Shown: piece after piece, positions 7,130 through 15,305 of the stretch | Layout of the letters: each line of letters opens with the position of its first letter | How positions within the stretch are numbered: position 1 is the first letter of the stretch | NCBI GenBank assembly: GCA_035517115.1 | Contig: DATIZL010000068.1 | Coordinates: 1 to 19,039 of the forward strand | DNA length: 19,039 nt | Direction: 5' to 3' | Origin: Hyphomicrobium_A sp035517115 | Lineage (GTDB): Bacteria > Pseudomonadota > Alphaproteobacteria > Rhizobiales > Hyphomicrobiaceae | The notes under the pieces: model-generated | What the model was told of the DNA's origin: nothing | The model's input: the letters and a program-made list of their open reading frames with translations, nothing else | Database searches by the model: none | Made by a program: the position numbers and the translations under genes

Positions 7130-9439
7130 TCAGGACGTGCGCCGCCACTGCGACAGGAAGGGGCCCAGGATATCGGAGGCGTCGTCCGTCCACGGCGACA
7201 GCCGGCTCGCATTGAAGGGCCCCGAACCCTCGATCAGCCGGAAGGCATCGAGCGCGCGCTCGTCCTTGGCGAATACCGCAATCGTGGAGCCGTTCTCGGC
7301 ATAGCCGTCCGACTTGTCGTCGGAGACGATGAGCCCCTTGAGCTGGGGCACCAGCGGCATGGTCGCGCCCAGCACGGAGTCGAGGTCGAGGTAGCGGTTG
7401 GAGATGTGCAGGACAAGGATGCCGTCGTCCTTGAGCTTTGCGGCGTAGAGTTGCAGCGCCTCGGCGGTCATGAGGTGCACCGGAATCGCGTCGGAGGAAA
7501 AGGCGTCGATGAGCATGTAGTCGAAGCTGCGCTCCGGCTCCTTGGCGAGGGTGAGGCGCGCATCGCCCAGCACCACGTCGAGCTTCGGCTGGCAGTTGGC
7601 GAGGAAGGTGAAGTAGGTCGACTTCGCGGCGATGTCGATGACGACGGGATCGATCTCGAAGAAGCGCCAGCGCTCGTCCTTTCGCGCGTAGCAGGAGATG
7701 GAGCCGGTGCCGAGCCCGACGACTCCGAAGCGGCCTTTCTCGCCCTTCTTGTCGAGACGCTGCTGCACGATCTCGACGGAGCGCTGCAGAGGGCTGCCTC
7801 GGTAGTAGTAGGTGACGGGCGTCATGTCGGTGACGAGATTGCCGTCATCATCGCGGATGCGCTGCGCACCGTGCAGCGTCGTGCCGTGCGTGAGTACATT
7901 GTAGTCGCCGTCGTCCGACAGCGAGACGCGATAGACGCCGAAGTAGCTGCGCTGCGCGGTGCCGCGCCGCACGGTGGAGGGCAGCATCACGACGGCAGCA
8001 AACATCAGGAGCGCGACCGCGAGCTGGCGCGCGCCCTGGCCCCAGAAAGCAACCAAGAGCGTGCCGAGCGCGAGCGTGAGGGCGGCGGTCGGGCCCCATT
8101 CACCGAACGATAGGCCTAAGCGCGCGGCCCATCCTTCGCCGTAGAGGACCGGCAGCAGCCCAACTCCGACGATTCCGAGCAGCCACAGCGCTTCGCGCTT
8201 CCACGCTGCGCGGCCCCCGAATACTCCCGGGTGGCAGGCGAAGGTGAGCGCGATGAGCAGCGGATACTCGAACACCTCCGAGAAGATCTTCGGGGCGATG
8301 AGCGCCGAGAAGAGCCCGCCGAGCACGCCGCCGAGCGACATCCACAGATAGAACTCGGTCAAATCGCGCGCGCGCGGCCGCGACAGATAGAGCGTTCGGT
8401 GCGCGAGCAGCGCGGAGAGGAAGAAGACGGCGACGCCAGCCGCGCTCGTGAGCGTCCACTTGTCGTACTTGAGCTGGGCAAGCTCGAAGAGCGCGAAGAT
8501 CACGGAGGCGAGCTGCAGCGGCAGCAGCAACGGCATGGGGACCGGCACGCGGTCCTGGAAGGCGAGGATGAAGGTCGCGAGGTAGACCGCGAGCGGCAGC
8601 ACCCACAGGAGCGGTGCGGAGGCGACATCGGTCGCGATGTGCGTAGTGAACGCGGTGAGCAACGCCGCCGGCACCAGCGCCAACCCGCACCAGCCGAGGC
8701 GTGCGCGCCAGGTGGGCCGCGGCGCGGACGCTTCCGGCTCGCTCCTCTCGGTCACTTGCGCCCTTGCGGCGGCGTAGCGGCGTACCGCCACAAAGCAGGC
8801 CGCGAGCGCGGCGATGAGCAGCACATAAAGCGCCGTCCAGTCGCGACTCATGGCCTTGAGCCCCAGCGCCGGCTCGAAGACGAACGGAAAACCCAAAAGC
8901 GCGATCAGGCTGCCGAAGTTCGAGGCGCCATAGAGGAAATAGGGATCGCGGGCGTGCGGATGGCCGGTCAGCGCAAACCAGGCCTGCAGCAGCGGCGCGT
9001 TGGCGGCGACGGCGACGAAGGGGAGGCCCACCGCCGCCGCGAAGAGCCCGAGCTGCCAGACGTAGGGCTCGCCGGGCGGCGGCTCGCTCCAGCCGCTCGG
9101 CAGACCGATGGGGAGCACGAGCAACGCCGCCAGCGCGACCGCGATCTGCACGAACCCGGTCCATTGTGCGGGCACATACCTCATCAGGACATAAGCATAG
9201 GCATATCCTGCGAGCAGCGCGGCCTGGAAGAAGCACAGCGCCACCGCCCAGACCGACGGCGAGCCGCCGAGCACCGGCAGCACCATCTTGGCGAACAGCG
9301 GCTCGACGGAAAACAAGAGGAAGGCGGAGAGGAAGCTTGCCGCTATGAAGAGCGCGAGCGCGGGGGCGCCCGCAGCCGCCGGCGCTCGATGATGCGATGG
9401 AGAAACCCCCGTATACGCTCGCGATGTCTTTTCCTGCAC
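7130..9439 (-). CDS. Membrane protein fused to spermidine-synthase-like methyltransferase-fold domain
   Basis: This 769-residue protein has two parts. Residues 25-490 are very hydrophobic, with roughly a dozen membrane segments. They contain the motif PLFAKMVLPVLGGSPSVW (47-64) and TEFYLWMSLGGVLGGLFSAL (361-380), typical of the fused transporter-like/spermidine-synthase family. Residues 495-769 form a cytosolic Rossmann domain. It shows HGTTLHGAQ (518-526), the nucleotide-binding loop VGLGTGS (574-580), the acidic strand end FFEIDP (593-598), GDARL (625-629) and IDAFSSDAIPVHLMT (644-658). True spermidine synthases transfer aminopropyl groups to putrescine, but these fused proteins are largely uncharacterised, so polyamine synthesis is only a possibility. 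The GTG start has a weak ribosome binding site and may be misplaced. It is divergent from ruvX. Confidence 0.85.
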   Translation of the reverse strand: MQEKTSRAYTGVSPSHHRAPAAAGAPALALFIAASFLSAFLLFSVEPLFAKMVLPVLGGSPSVWAVALCFFQAALLAGYAYAYVLMRYVPAQWTGFVQIAVALAALLVLPIGLPSGWSEPPPGEPYVWQLGLFAAAVGLPFVAVAANAPLLQAWFALTGHPHARDPYFLYGASNFGSLIALLGFPFVFEPALGLKAMSRDWTALYVLLIAALAACFVAVRRYAAARAQVTERSEPEASAPRPTWRARLGWCGLALVPAALLTAFTTHIATDVASAPLLWVLPLAVYLATFILAFQDRVPVPMPLLLPLQLASVIFALFELAQLKYDKWTLTSAAGVAVFFLSALLAHRTLYLSRPRARDLTEFYLWMSLGGVLGGLFSALIAPKIFSEVFEYPLLIALTFACHPGVFGGRAAWKREALWLLGIVGVGLLPVLYGEGWAARLGLSFGEWGPTAALTLALGTLLVAFWGQGARQLAVALLMFAAVVMLPSTVRRGTAQRSYFGVYRVSLSDDGDYNVLTHGTTLHGAQRIRDDDGNLVTDMTPVTYYYRGSPLQRSVEIVQQRLDKKGEKGRFGVVGLGTGSISCYARKDERWRFFEIDPVVIDIAAKSTYFTFLANCQPKLDVVLGDARLTLAKEPERSFDYMLIDAFSSDAIPVHLMTAEALQLYAAKLKDDGILVLHISNRYLDLDSVLGATMPLVPQLKGLIVSDDKSDGYAENGSTIAVFAKDERALDAFRLIEGSGPFNASRLSPWTDDASDILGPFLSQWRRTS

Positions 9440-9480
9440 GCGTTCTACTCTAGCGGTCGATGTCGCGTGGGTTCCCCCGG

Positions 9481-9511
9481 TTGGAAAGCCCTAACCGCGG
9501 CGGAGTATAAA
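9481..9511 (+). promoter_or_regulatory. Candidate sigma70-type promoter for ruvX
   Basis: TTGGAA at 9481-9486 (four of six matches to TTGACA) is followed after 19 bases by TATAAA at 9506-9511 (five of six matches to TATAAT). Transcription would begin near 9518, giving a short leader before the ruvX start. The spacing is longer than the ideal 17, so the call is tentative. Confidence 0.3.
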
Positions 9512-9531
9512 CGGCCCCGAGAACAACGATA

Positions 9532-10038
9532 GTGGCGGGCGCCAATATGGCGAACAGGATGGCGAGCCTCGGCGAAACCTTCGACGATATCGCGGCGTTC
9601 ACAGAGCGGATCGGCCCTACCGGCCGGCTGATCGGCATCGACGCCGGCACCAAGACGCTGGGGCTGGCGCTGTCCGACGTGACGCGCACGATCGCCTCCC
9701 CCTTAACGGTCTTGCAGCGCAAACGCTTCAAGGAGGACGCAGCCGACCTCCTGCGCATCGCCAAGGAGCACGCCGCTGCCGGTTTCGTCCTAGGGTTGCC
9801 GACGAACCTCGACGGCACCGCCGGCCCCCGCGTGCAGGCAACACGGGCCTTTGCCAAGAACCTCAACGCGCTGACGCCCCTGCCGATCCTCCTGTGGGAC
9901 GAGCGGCTATCCACAGCCGAGGCCGAGCGCACGCTGCTTGCCGCCGACGCCAGCCGGAAACGCCGGGCCGCCGTAATCGACAAGCTCGCGGCCACCATCA
10001 TCCTGCAGGGCGCGCTCGACCGCATGCGCGCGAAATAG
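9532..10038 (+). CDS. ruvX: RuvX/YqgF family Holliday junction resolvase-like nuclease
   Basis: YqgF/RuvX proteins have an RNase H-like fold. They are linked to 16S rRNA 5'-end maturation and to Holliday junction resolution. The 168-residue protein shows the first strand motif IGIDAGTKTLGLALSD (34-49) with catalytic Asp37. The glycine-rich LGLPTNLDGTAGPR (87-100) follows, then WDERLSTAEAER (122-133) with Asp123/Glu124, and the last acidic residue in IDKLAATIILQGAL (149-162). The family core begins near residue 28; the first 27 residues are extra and their start is uncertain. GTG at 9532 is the longest frame, and ATG at 9547 or 9559 is possible. I recall ruvX, gatC-gatA and pyrB being close neighbours in Hyphomicrobiales. 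Here, extra genes sit on both sides. Confidence 0.92.
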   Translation: MAGANMANRMASLGETFDDIAAFTERIGPTGRLIGIDAGTKTLGLALSDVTRTIASPLTVLQRKRFKEDAADLLRIAKEHAAAGFVLGLPTNLDGTAGPRVQATRAFAKNLNALTPLPILLWDERLSTAEAERTLLAADASRKRRAAVIDKLAATIILQGALDRMRAK

Positions 10039-10144
10039 GCCTCTTCGGTGGCGCGGCATTAACTCTCACCTGCGCATTCCTGAATTGCAGGTCGACCGTC
10101 CAACGCATGCCGCAATAGGCTGCGAATTTGTATCTTGAGCGCTC

Positions 10145-11413
10145 GTGGCGTCGTCGGACCGGCCGATAACGCCTGGCGCGATGTGGACCCGAGTACCCAT
10201 GACACAGCCTACGAAACTGCTGCGCCGGCGCACCGAACCCGTCAAAGTGCAGGAGACCAGCGAGCTCCCTGGCGAATGGGAAAGCTACATTGCCCGCTTC
10301 GCCTACCCGGCGCGCCGCGAGGTGCGGCGCCTGATGCGCTCCTCGTCCCGCTTGGTCGACCTCTCCGTCGTTTTCCCCGGCGCCATGTATGCACTCGCTG
10401 CACGGCGCAATGCAGCCGATGCACGGCGTGAGGCGATCTCGCTCGTCGAGAAAGGCGCGCCGCTGAAATCGGTGGCGCGCATGCTCGGCCTGCCGTTGTG
10501 GCTGCGCCGCCTGCCGCCGGAGGCCTTCCAGAAGGCGATCGAGGACGACCTGCCGGCGAGCGAGACGTTTGCCCGCCGCGTCGCCAACCGGTTGCCGAGT
10601 GCGCCTACCCACAGCGCCTTCTGGCTGCAGTCGGTCGCCTTCGGCGCCAAAGCCTGCCACGAGGATTTCGCGCTGTGGCTCGCCGACCAGTCGCTCTTCA
10701 GCGAGCCCGGCAACCCCGAGCAGCTCTTCGGCGTGCTCGCCGCCTATGCTTGGCACTCGCGCGCCACGCAGACGCGTGCGCACAACCTCATCGTCGTGCC
10801 CTGGCGCCCCGAGATCGCGTTCGACACCGCGCTGTGCGCGGCGAAGAGCTGGCTCAACCGCATGCGCCTCGTGTTGCAGCTCAGCCCCGGCGTCTTGACC
10901 GACTCCTGGCTAACTGGCGGCGAGGTGCGCGGCTACGCGTTCGTGCCGCTGCTCGACCGCAACGACATCCTGGCGGAGGCGCGCGCCATGCAGAACTGCG
11001 CCGACCAGTACGCCGAGCGGCTCGGCGACGACCGGTGCCGCCTGTTCTCCATCCGTCGCGACCGCGAGCACGTGGCGACGCTCGAGATCGGCCCGCACTC
11101 GCGCGAGGCCGGCATGCTGGCGATCACGCAGCTCAAAGGGCGCCACAACATGGCCGCCCCGCTCGACGTTTGGCAGGCGGCCTACGCGTGGATGGCCTCG
11201 CAGAGCGGCCTCAGGCGCCTTCCCCCGCGCATCCCGCCGGAGCGCCACCTCGACAACGAGGCCTGGACCCAGCTCATGGGGCCTTACCGGCGGCGCACTA
11301 GTGGCGCGCCCTGGCTGCCGGCGGCTGCCAGCCAGGCCGTGTTCGACGGCTTCAACGCGCAGATGGCAGATCTCGCCCGCCGCGGCGGCGTATCGTCCTG
11401 GCTGTTCACCTGA
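10145..11413 (+). CDS. PcfJ-like domain protein
   Basis: This 422-residue protein has a C-terminal region resembling the PcfJ-like domain, first named from an enterococcal conjugative plasmid and of unknown biochemical function. The match is MQNCADQYAERL (282-293), compared with the usual M-x-x-C-v-x-x-Y, then LFSIRRDREHVATLEIG (300-316) and ITQLKGRHNMAAP (327-339), compared with the usual Q-x-x-G-x-x-N. The first 250 residues are mostly helical and basic, with no membrane segment or signal peptide visible, so it is probably cytoplasmic. Start choice is uncertain: GTG at 10145 is the longest, while ATG at 10181 or 10199 is plausible, and none has a strong ribosome binding site. It ends two bases from the convergent DUF805 gene. 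No conjugation genes are nearby. The domain assignment is from memory of motifs, not a search. Confidence 0.7.
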   Translation: MASSDRPITPGAMWTRVPMTQPTKLLRRRTEPVKVQETSELPGEWESYIARFAYPARREVRRLMRSSSRLVDLSVVFPGAMYALAARRNAADARREAISLVEKGAPLKSVARMLGLPLWLRRLPPEAFQKAIEDDLPASETFARRVANRLPSAPTHSAFWLQSVAFGAKACHEDFALWLADQSLFSEPGNPEQLFGVLAAYAWHSRATQTRAHNLIVVPWRPEIAFDTALCAAKSWLNRMRLVLQLSPGVLTDSWLTGGEVRGYAFVPLLDRNDILAEARAMQNCADQYAERLGDDRCRLFSIRRDREHVATLEIGPHSREAGMLAITQLKGRHNMAAPLDVWQAAYAWMASQSGLRRLPPRIPPERHLDNEAWTQLMGPYRRRTSGAPWLPAAASQAVFDGFNAQMADLARRGGVSSWLFT

Positions 11414-11415
11414 CG

Positions 11416-12445
11416 CTATGCCTTTCCGATCTCGGGGCCGTAAGCGTTTTCGCGCGGCTCGCCTTTCAGGAAGCCGAGCTCGACGAGCAGCCACAGGGAA
11501 AGACCAACGGCGATCACGCCCGCCGCGATCATGAGCCAGCGCGCCGGGCCCTCTGAGGCCGGCAGCATCGATCCGGCAATCGCGAACAACGCGTACGGAA
11601 CGTAATACGACGCCATCGCCCAGCCCGAACGGCCCCGGTCGTGAAGTCGCTTCGTGCCTGCGGCAAGCGCGGGCCACAGCAGGAGATAGAGAACCAGCGA
11701 CAGGGGAATGGCGATAGGTAGGAGGGCGCGCATGATAGTCTGCTGGCCCTCGGGCGACGTGGCCCATGCCGCATCACCGGCGTGAGGAAGGCTAGACATC
11801 ACGTATGCGATGGCGCCGCCGTAGATAGCTCCCCAAATCACGAAGAGGACGAGGAGCGACACGAACATGAGCCACCACGTCTTTCGGTTCATTCGTCCAT
11901 CGGGGTTGAAAACAACATTCCAGAATGTCTGGGGCTCATGACCGGGTAAGGGGTGTCCGGCGAGCGGATCGGGACCCCAGGCGTTGGGGCCGGAGATGCC
12001 GCGCATGAACATCACCTGTGCCGTGAACCAGAGCGCGATCGGACCCAATAGAAGCACGGAGATCAGGGTGGGTATTCGCAGCTTGTGCGCGTCAGCTAGG
12101 TCATAATTCACCGGCATGAACCAAAAGAACGCGGCTGCCGCGGCGACCAGGCAGAAATAGACCGCCAGACAGGTCCACGTGGGGTAGTTGCGATCGTGAA
12201 GGCGCTTGATCGCCAGAGCCACCGAGGGCCAGAGCGTCAGTGACGCCGCCGTAGATCGGGCCCCAGACGCCGATATTTTCGCGGCGAAATGTCCAAACCG
12301 TGGAAGAGAACGGGTCACCTGTCACGAGCGCAGCGCCCACGACCATCAACGCACCCACGACCAGCATCAACACGATGACGGCGATGATGTAGGTTTTCCG
12401 GTTGATCCGGCCGTCGAAGCCGAAAAGCAAATGCGAAATACTCAT
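11416..12445 (-). pseudogene. Tandem DUF805 membrane protein, broken by a frameshift
   Basis: Two DUF805 units lie in one gene. The first starts at ATG 12445, preceded by GGGAGAA, and reads FGFDGRINRKTY (8-19) up to WGPIYGGV. At about position 12241 the frame changes. The other frame then continues with LTLWPSVALAIKRLHDRNYPTW, the expected RLHD motif of the same unit, and its end motif GPNAWGPDP. The second unit follows with FNPDGRMNRKTWW, LLWPALAAGTKRLHDRGRSGW and the end motif NAYGPEIG. DUF805 proteins are inner-membrane proteins of unknown function. Removing one base, or adding two, at GTC-A-CTG (12238-12244) restores a protein of about 342 residues. Whether this is a real mutation or a sequencing error cannot be told from one sequence. 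It converges with the PcfJ-like gene two bases away. Confidence 0.8.
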
Positions 12446-12490
12446 GGATTCTCCCGGTGATTCCCCGGTCCCCATTCCATAGCCGGTTGT

Positions 12491-12520
12491 ATTATGCTGG
12501 ATGCATGAAGGGAATGCGAA
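12491..12520 (-). promoter_or_regulatory. Candidate sigma70-type promoter for the DUF805 gene
   Basis: On the minus strand, TTCGCA (12520-12515) is followed after 18 bases by CATAAT (12496-12491), with four of six and five of six matches to the consensus. Transcription would begin near 12484, about 40 bases before the ATG at 12445. It lies just past the aidB stop codon, so the DUF805 gene could be expressed separately from aidB. Confidence 0.3.
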
Positions 12521-12544
12521 AGTCCCCATTTATTGGCAATGCGT

Positions 12545-14218
12545 TCACTCGCGGTGGGGAGAAGCGCGGGCAAGGATGGCGCGGGTGTCGGCACGCTCGA
12601 GCCCCTGTCCGTAGGTCTGGCGCGACCCGCCGCCAAAGCGGCTCGCGATGAAGGCGTCGCCGATCGCGGCCGGAGCGTACGCTTTCAGGATCGTGCCCGC
12701 TGCTAGCAGCGCCAGCGCCTCGACAAACACCCGCCCGCGGGAATCGAGCAGCGCCGGCTCGTGCAGCATCCCCTCGATGCGCTCGTGCGCGTGGCGCAAC
12801 CGCGCATCGCCCTTCGCCGCCGCGCCGAGCTCGTCCATGACGCTGCGCGCTGCGTCCGGCTCGCGCTGGAGCACGCGTAAGACATCGAGCGCCATCACGC
12901 TGCCCGAGCCCTCCCAAATGGAGTTGACGGGTACCTCGCGATAGATGCGCGCGAGCGGCGCCTCCTCCACGTAGCCGCTGCCGCCCAGGCACTCCATCGC
13001 CTCGGCGACGAGCGCGGGCGCGATCTTGCACACCCAGTACTTCGTCACCGGCGTCATCACGCGGCGCCAGGCGCCCGCGCGCGCGTCGGAACCGCGGTCG
13101 AAAGAGCGCGCGAGGCGGAACGACAGCGCCGTTGCCGCCTCCACGTCGAGCGCCATATCGGCCAGCACCTGGCCCATCAGCGGCTGGTCGATGAGCTTCT
13201 TCTGAAAAACGGTGCGGTGCTCGGCGTAGTGGATGGCGTTGGCGAGCGCGAGCCGCATGAGCCCGGCTGAGGCAACCGCGCAATCGAGCCGCGTGTGCGT
13301 CACCATCTCGATGATGGTGGCAACCCCGCGCCCCTCCTCGCCGATGGCCCAGGCGTGGGCGCCGGCGAACTCGACCTCGGAGGAGGCGTTCGAGCGGTTG
13401 CCGAGCTTGTCCTTCAGGCGCTGGAAGTGCAGCGCGTTCACGCGGCCGTCGGGCAGAAAGCGCGGCAGCAGAAAGCAGGTGAGGCCGCCTTCGGCCTGCG
13501 CCAGCACCAAGAAGGCATCCGCCATGGGCGCCGACATGAACCACTTGTGGCCGGTGACGACGTACTCCGCGCCGGAGCCGCGACCACCCACCGGCTCCGC
13601 CGCCGTCGTCGCCGCACGCACGTCCGTGCCGCCCTGCTTCTCGGTCATGCCCATGCCGAGCGTGACTGCGGTCTTTTTCGCCGCGGGCGCGAAGTTCGGG
13701 TCGTAGGCAAAGGGCAGGATGCGCGGCACCCACTCCTTGGCGATGCCGGGCTCGAGCAAGAGCACCGGCACCGCCGCGTTGGTCATGGTGATGGGGCAGC
13801 AATGGCCGGCCTCCATCTGCGCCGCCATGTAGAACGCGCCGGCGCGGCGCACGTGCGCTCCCGGGCGCGAAGCCTTGCCCGAGTCCGCGAGATCGGCCCA
13901 CACCGAGCTATGCAACCCCTCCCCGCAGCTAATGCGCATCAGCTCGTGGTAGGCCGGGTGATAGGTGACCGTGTCGCGGCGGCGCCCCTGCCGGTCATGG
14001 GTTGCGAGCCGCGGCGGGTTCTCGTTGGCGAGGCGCCCTCGCTCGAAGGCTTCCGCGCTGCCCGTGACGCACCCAAAGGCTTGGAGCCGGTCCGCCGCCT
14101 CGCCGCCGCCCTCGCGCTCGACCGCATCCATGAGCCCTTTGTCGGACGTGAATAGGTTCACGTCCTCCAGTGGCGGCGGCTGGTTAAATACTTCGTGCGT
14201 TGCAAAGGGGCCGGGCAT
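12545..14218 (-). CDS. aidB: AidB-type acyl-CoA dehydrogenase family flavoprotein
   Basis: This 557-residue protein closely follows E. coli AidB, an FAD protein of the acyl-CoA dehydrogenase superfamily. AidB is induced in the adaptive response to DNA alkylation and binds DNA through its C-terminal domain. Shared landmarks, from memory of the E. coli sequence, are HEVFNQPPPLEDVNLFTSDK (8-27) near the start, GRLANENPP (61-69), and LGMGMTEKQGGTDV (187-200) at the flavin site. Further matches are FLPDGRVNA, RLKDKLGNRSNASSEVEF (267-284) and VPVNSIWEGSGSVMALDVL (429-447), with Glu436 at the catalytic-base position. Real acyl-CoA dehydrogenase activity of AidB is weak and its role debated. ATG at 14218 has AAAAGGG upstream and matches the family N-terminus. 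It is divergent from pyrB; no Ada or AlkB gene is in the window. Confidence 0.93.
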   Translation of the reverse strand: MPGPFATHEVFNQPPPLEDVNLFTSDKGLMDAVEREGGGEAADRLQAFGCVTGSAEAFERGRLANENPPRLATHDRQGRRRDTVTYHPAYHELMRISCGEGLHSSVWADLADSGKASRPGAHVRRAGAFYMAAQMEAGHCCPITMTNAAVPVLLLEPGIAKEWVPRILPFAYDPNFAPAAKKTAVTLGMGMTEKQGGTDVRAATTAAEPVGGRGSGAEYVVTGHKWFMSAPMADAFLVLAQAEGGLTCFLLPRFLPDGRVNALHFQRLKDKLGNRSNASSEVEFAGAHAWAIGEEGRGVATIIEMVTHTRLDCAVASAGLMRLALANAIHYAEHRTVFQKKLIDQPLMGQVLADMALDVEAATALSFRLARSFDRGSDARAGAWRRVMTPVTKYWVCKIAPALVAEAMECLGGSGYVEEAPLARIYREVPVNSIWEGSGSVMALDVLRVLQREPDAARSVMDELGAAAKGDARLRHAHERIEGMLHEPALLDSRGRVFVEALALLAAGTILKAYAPAAIGDAFIASRFGGGSRQTYGQGLERADTRAILARASPHRE

Positions 14219-14306
14219 GCACGCCCTTTTAGCGCTTTTTCAGCTCCCGGCACGTTATGACTAACAACATGCTGGCGCGGCCGGCCCGTGCGGCGGCGCC
14301 GGTGGC

Positions 14307-14335
14307 TTGAACTAACGCGAGACTCCACCTATAGA
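14307..14335 (+). promoter_or_regulatory. Candidate sigma70-type promoter for pyrB, probably leaderless
   Basis: TTGAAC at 14307-14312 and TATAGA at 14330-14335 are separated by exactly 17 bases. Each matches the consensus at four of six positions, including the most conserved ones. The expected transcription start falls at about 14341-14343, three to five bases before the pyrB ATG at 14346. No ribosome binding site lies in front of that ATG, which fits a leaderless or nearly leaderless message. Confidence 0.45.
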
Positions 14336-14345
14336 AACGCCTTTA

Positions 14346-15305
14346 ATGACCAGTGCTGCTGCCAAAGTCGAAGCACTTCACTTCCCCCATCGCCACCTCC
14401 TCACCGTTGAGGGGCTCGGCGCACAAGAAATCAATTTCCTTCTCGACCTCGCAGACGAGTTCGCGGACTCCAATCGCATCCCGGGCAAGAAGCGCGACAT
14501 CCTGCGCGGGCGCACGCTGATCAACCTCTTCTTCGAGGCCTCCACCCGCACGCAAAGCTCCTTCGAGATGGCGGCGAAGCGCCTGGGCGCCGACGTCATG
14601 AACATGAACGTCCCCACATCCTCGGTGCAAAAGGGCGAGACGCTCATCGACACCGCGATGACGCTCAACGCCATGCGCCCCGACATCATCGTGGTGCGCC
14701 ATCACGCGGCGGGCGCGGTGGAGCTCTTGTCGCAGAAGATCGACTGCTCGGTGATCAACGCCGGTGACGGCGCGCATCAGCACCCGACGCAGGCCCTCCT
14801 CGATGCACTGACGATCCGCCGCGTGAAGGGCCGCATCGCGGGCCTAACCGTCGCCATCTGCGGCGACATCCTGCACAGCCGCGTCGCCCGCTCCAACATC
14901 AACGTGTTGAACACGCTCGGCGCGCGCGTGCGCATCGCTGCGCCCTCGACGCTCCTCCCCGCCCGGCCCGAGCGGCTCGGCGCGGAGGTCTTCACCGACA
15001 TGTGGAAGGCGCTCGAGGGCGCCGACGTCGTCATGATGTTGCGCCTGCAGCGCGAGCGCATGGAGGGCTCCTACGTCCCCTCGACGCGCGAATACTTCCA
15101 TTTCTTCGGGCTCGACCAAGAGAAGCTCGCGCGCGCCAAGCCCGACGCCATCGTCATGCACCCGGGCCCCATGAACCGCGGGGTGGAGATCGCCTCCACG
15201 GTCGCCGACCACTCGCGCAGCGTCATCCGCGACCAGGTGGAGATGGGCGTTGCCGTGCGCATGGCGGTGCTGGAAGCGCTCGCCAGGAACCTGCCCAAGC
15301 GATGA
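14346..15305 (+). CDS. pyrB: Aspartate carbamoyltransferase catalytic subunit
   Basis: PyrB joins carbamoyl phosphate and L-aspartate to N-carbamoyl-L-aspartate, the committed step of pyrimidine synthesis in the cytoplasm. The 319-residue length is typical. The carbamoyl-phosphate-binding motif FFEASTRTQSSFEMAAKRLG lies at 62-81, the mobile loop SSVQKGET at 92-99 with the key lysine, HPTQALLDALT at 146-156, and HPGPMNRGVEIA at 272-283. No pyrI regulatory gene is seen. In many bacteria with this arrangement the catalytic trimers assemble with a dihydroorotase or dihydroorotase-like partner, and the next gene encodes such a protein, its start overlapping the pyrB stop (ATGA). The start ATG has no visible ribosome binding site; an upstream promoter places the RNA start almost on it. 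Confidence 0.97.
   Translation: MTSAAAKVEALHFPHRHLLTVEGLGAQEINFLLDLADEFADSNRIPGKKRDILRGRTLINLFFEASTRTQSSFEMAAKRLGADVMNMNVPTSSVQKGETLIDTAMTLNAMRPDIIVVRHHAAGAVELLSQKIDCSVINAGDGAHQHPTQALLDALTIRRVKGRIAGLTVAICGDILHSRVARSNINVLNTLGARVRIAAPSTLLPARPERLGAEVFTDMWKALEGADVVMMLRLQRERMEGSYVPSTREYFHFFGLDQEKLARAKPDAIVMHPGPMNRGVEIASTVADHSRSVIRDQVEMGVAVRMAVLEALARNLPKR

Noticed and set aside
8231..9532. 433-codon open frame antisense to the membrane/spermidine-synthase-like gene
   Set aside because: Charged, repetitive translation typical of a mirror frame; the opposite strand encodes clear family motifs.
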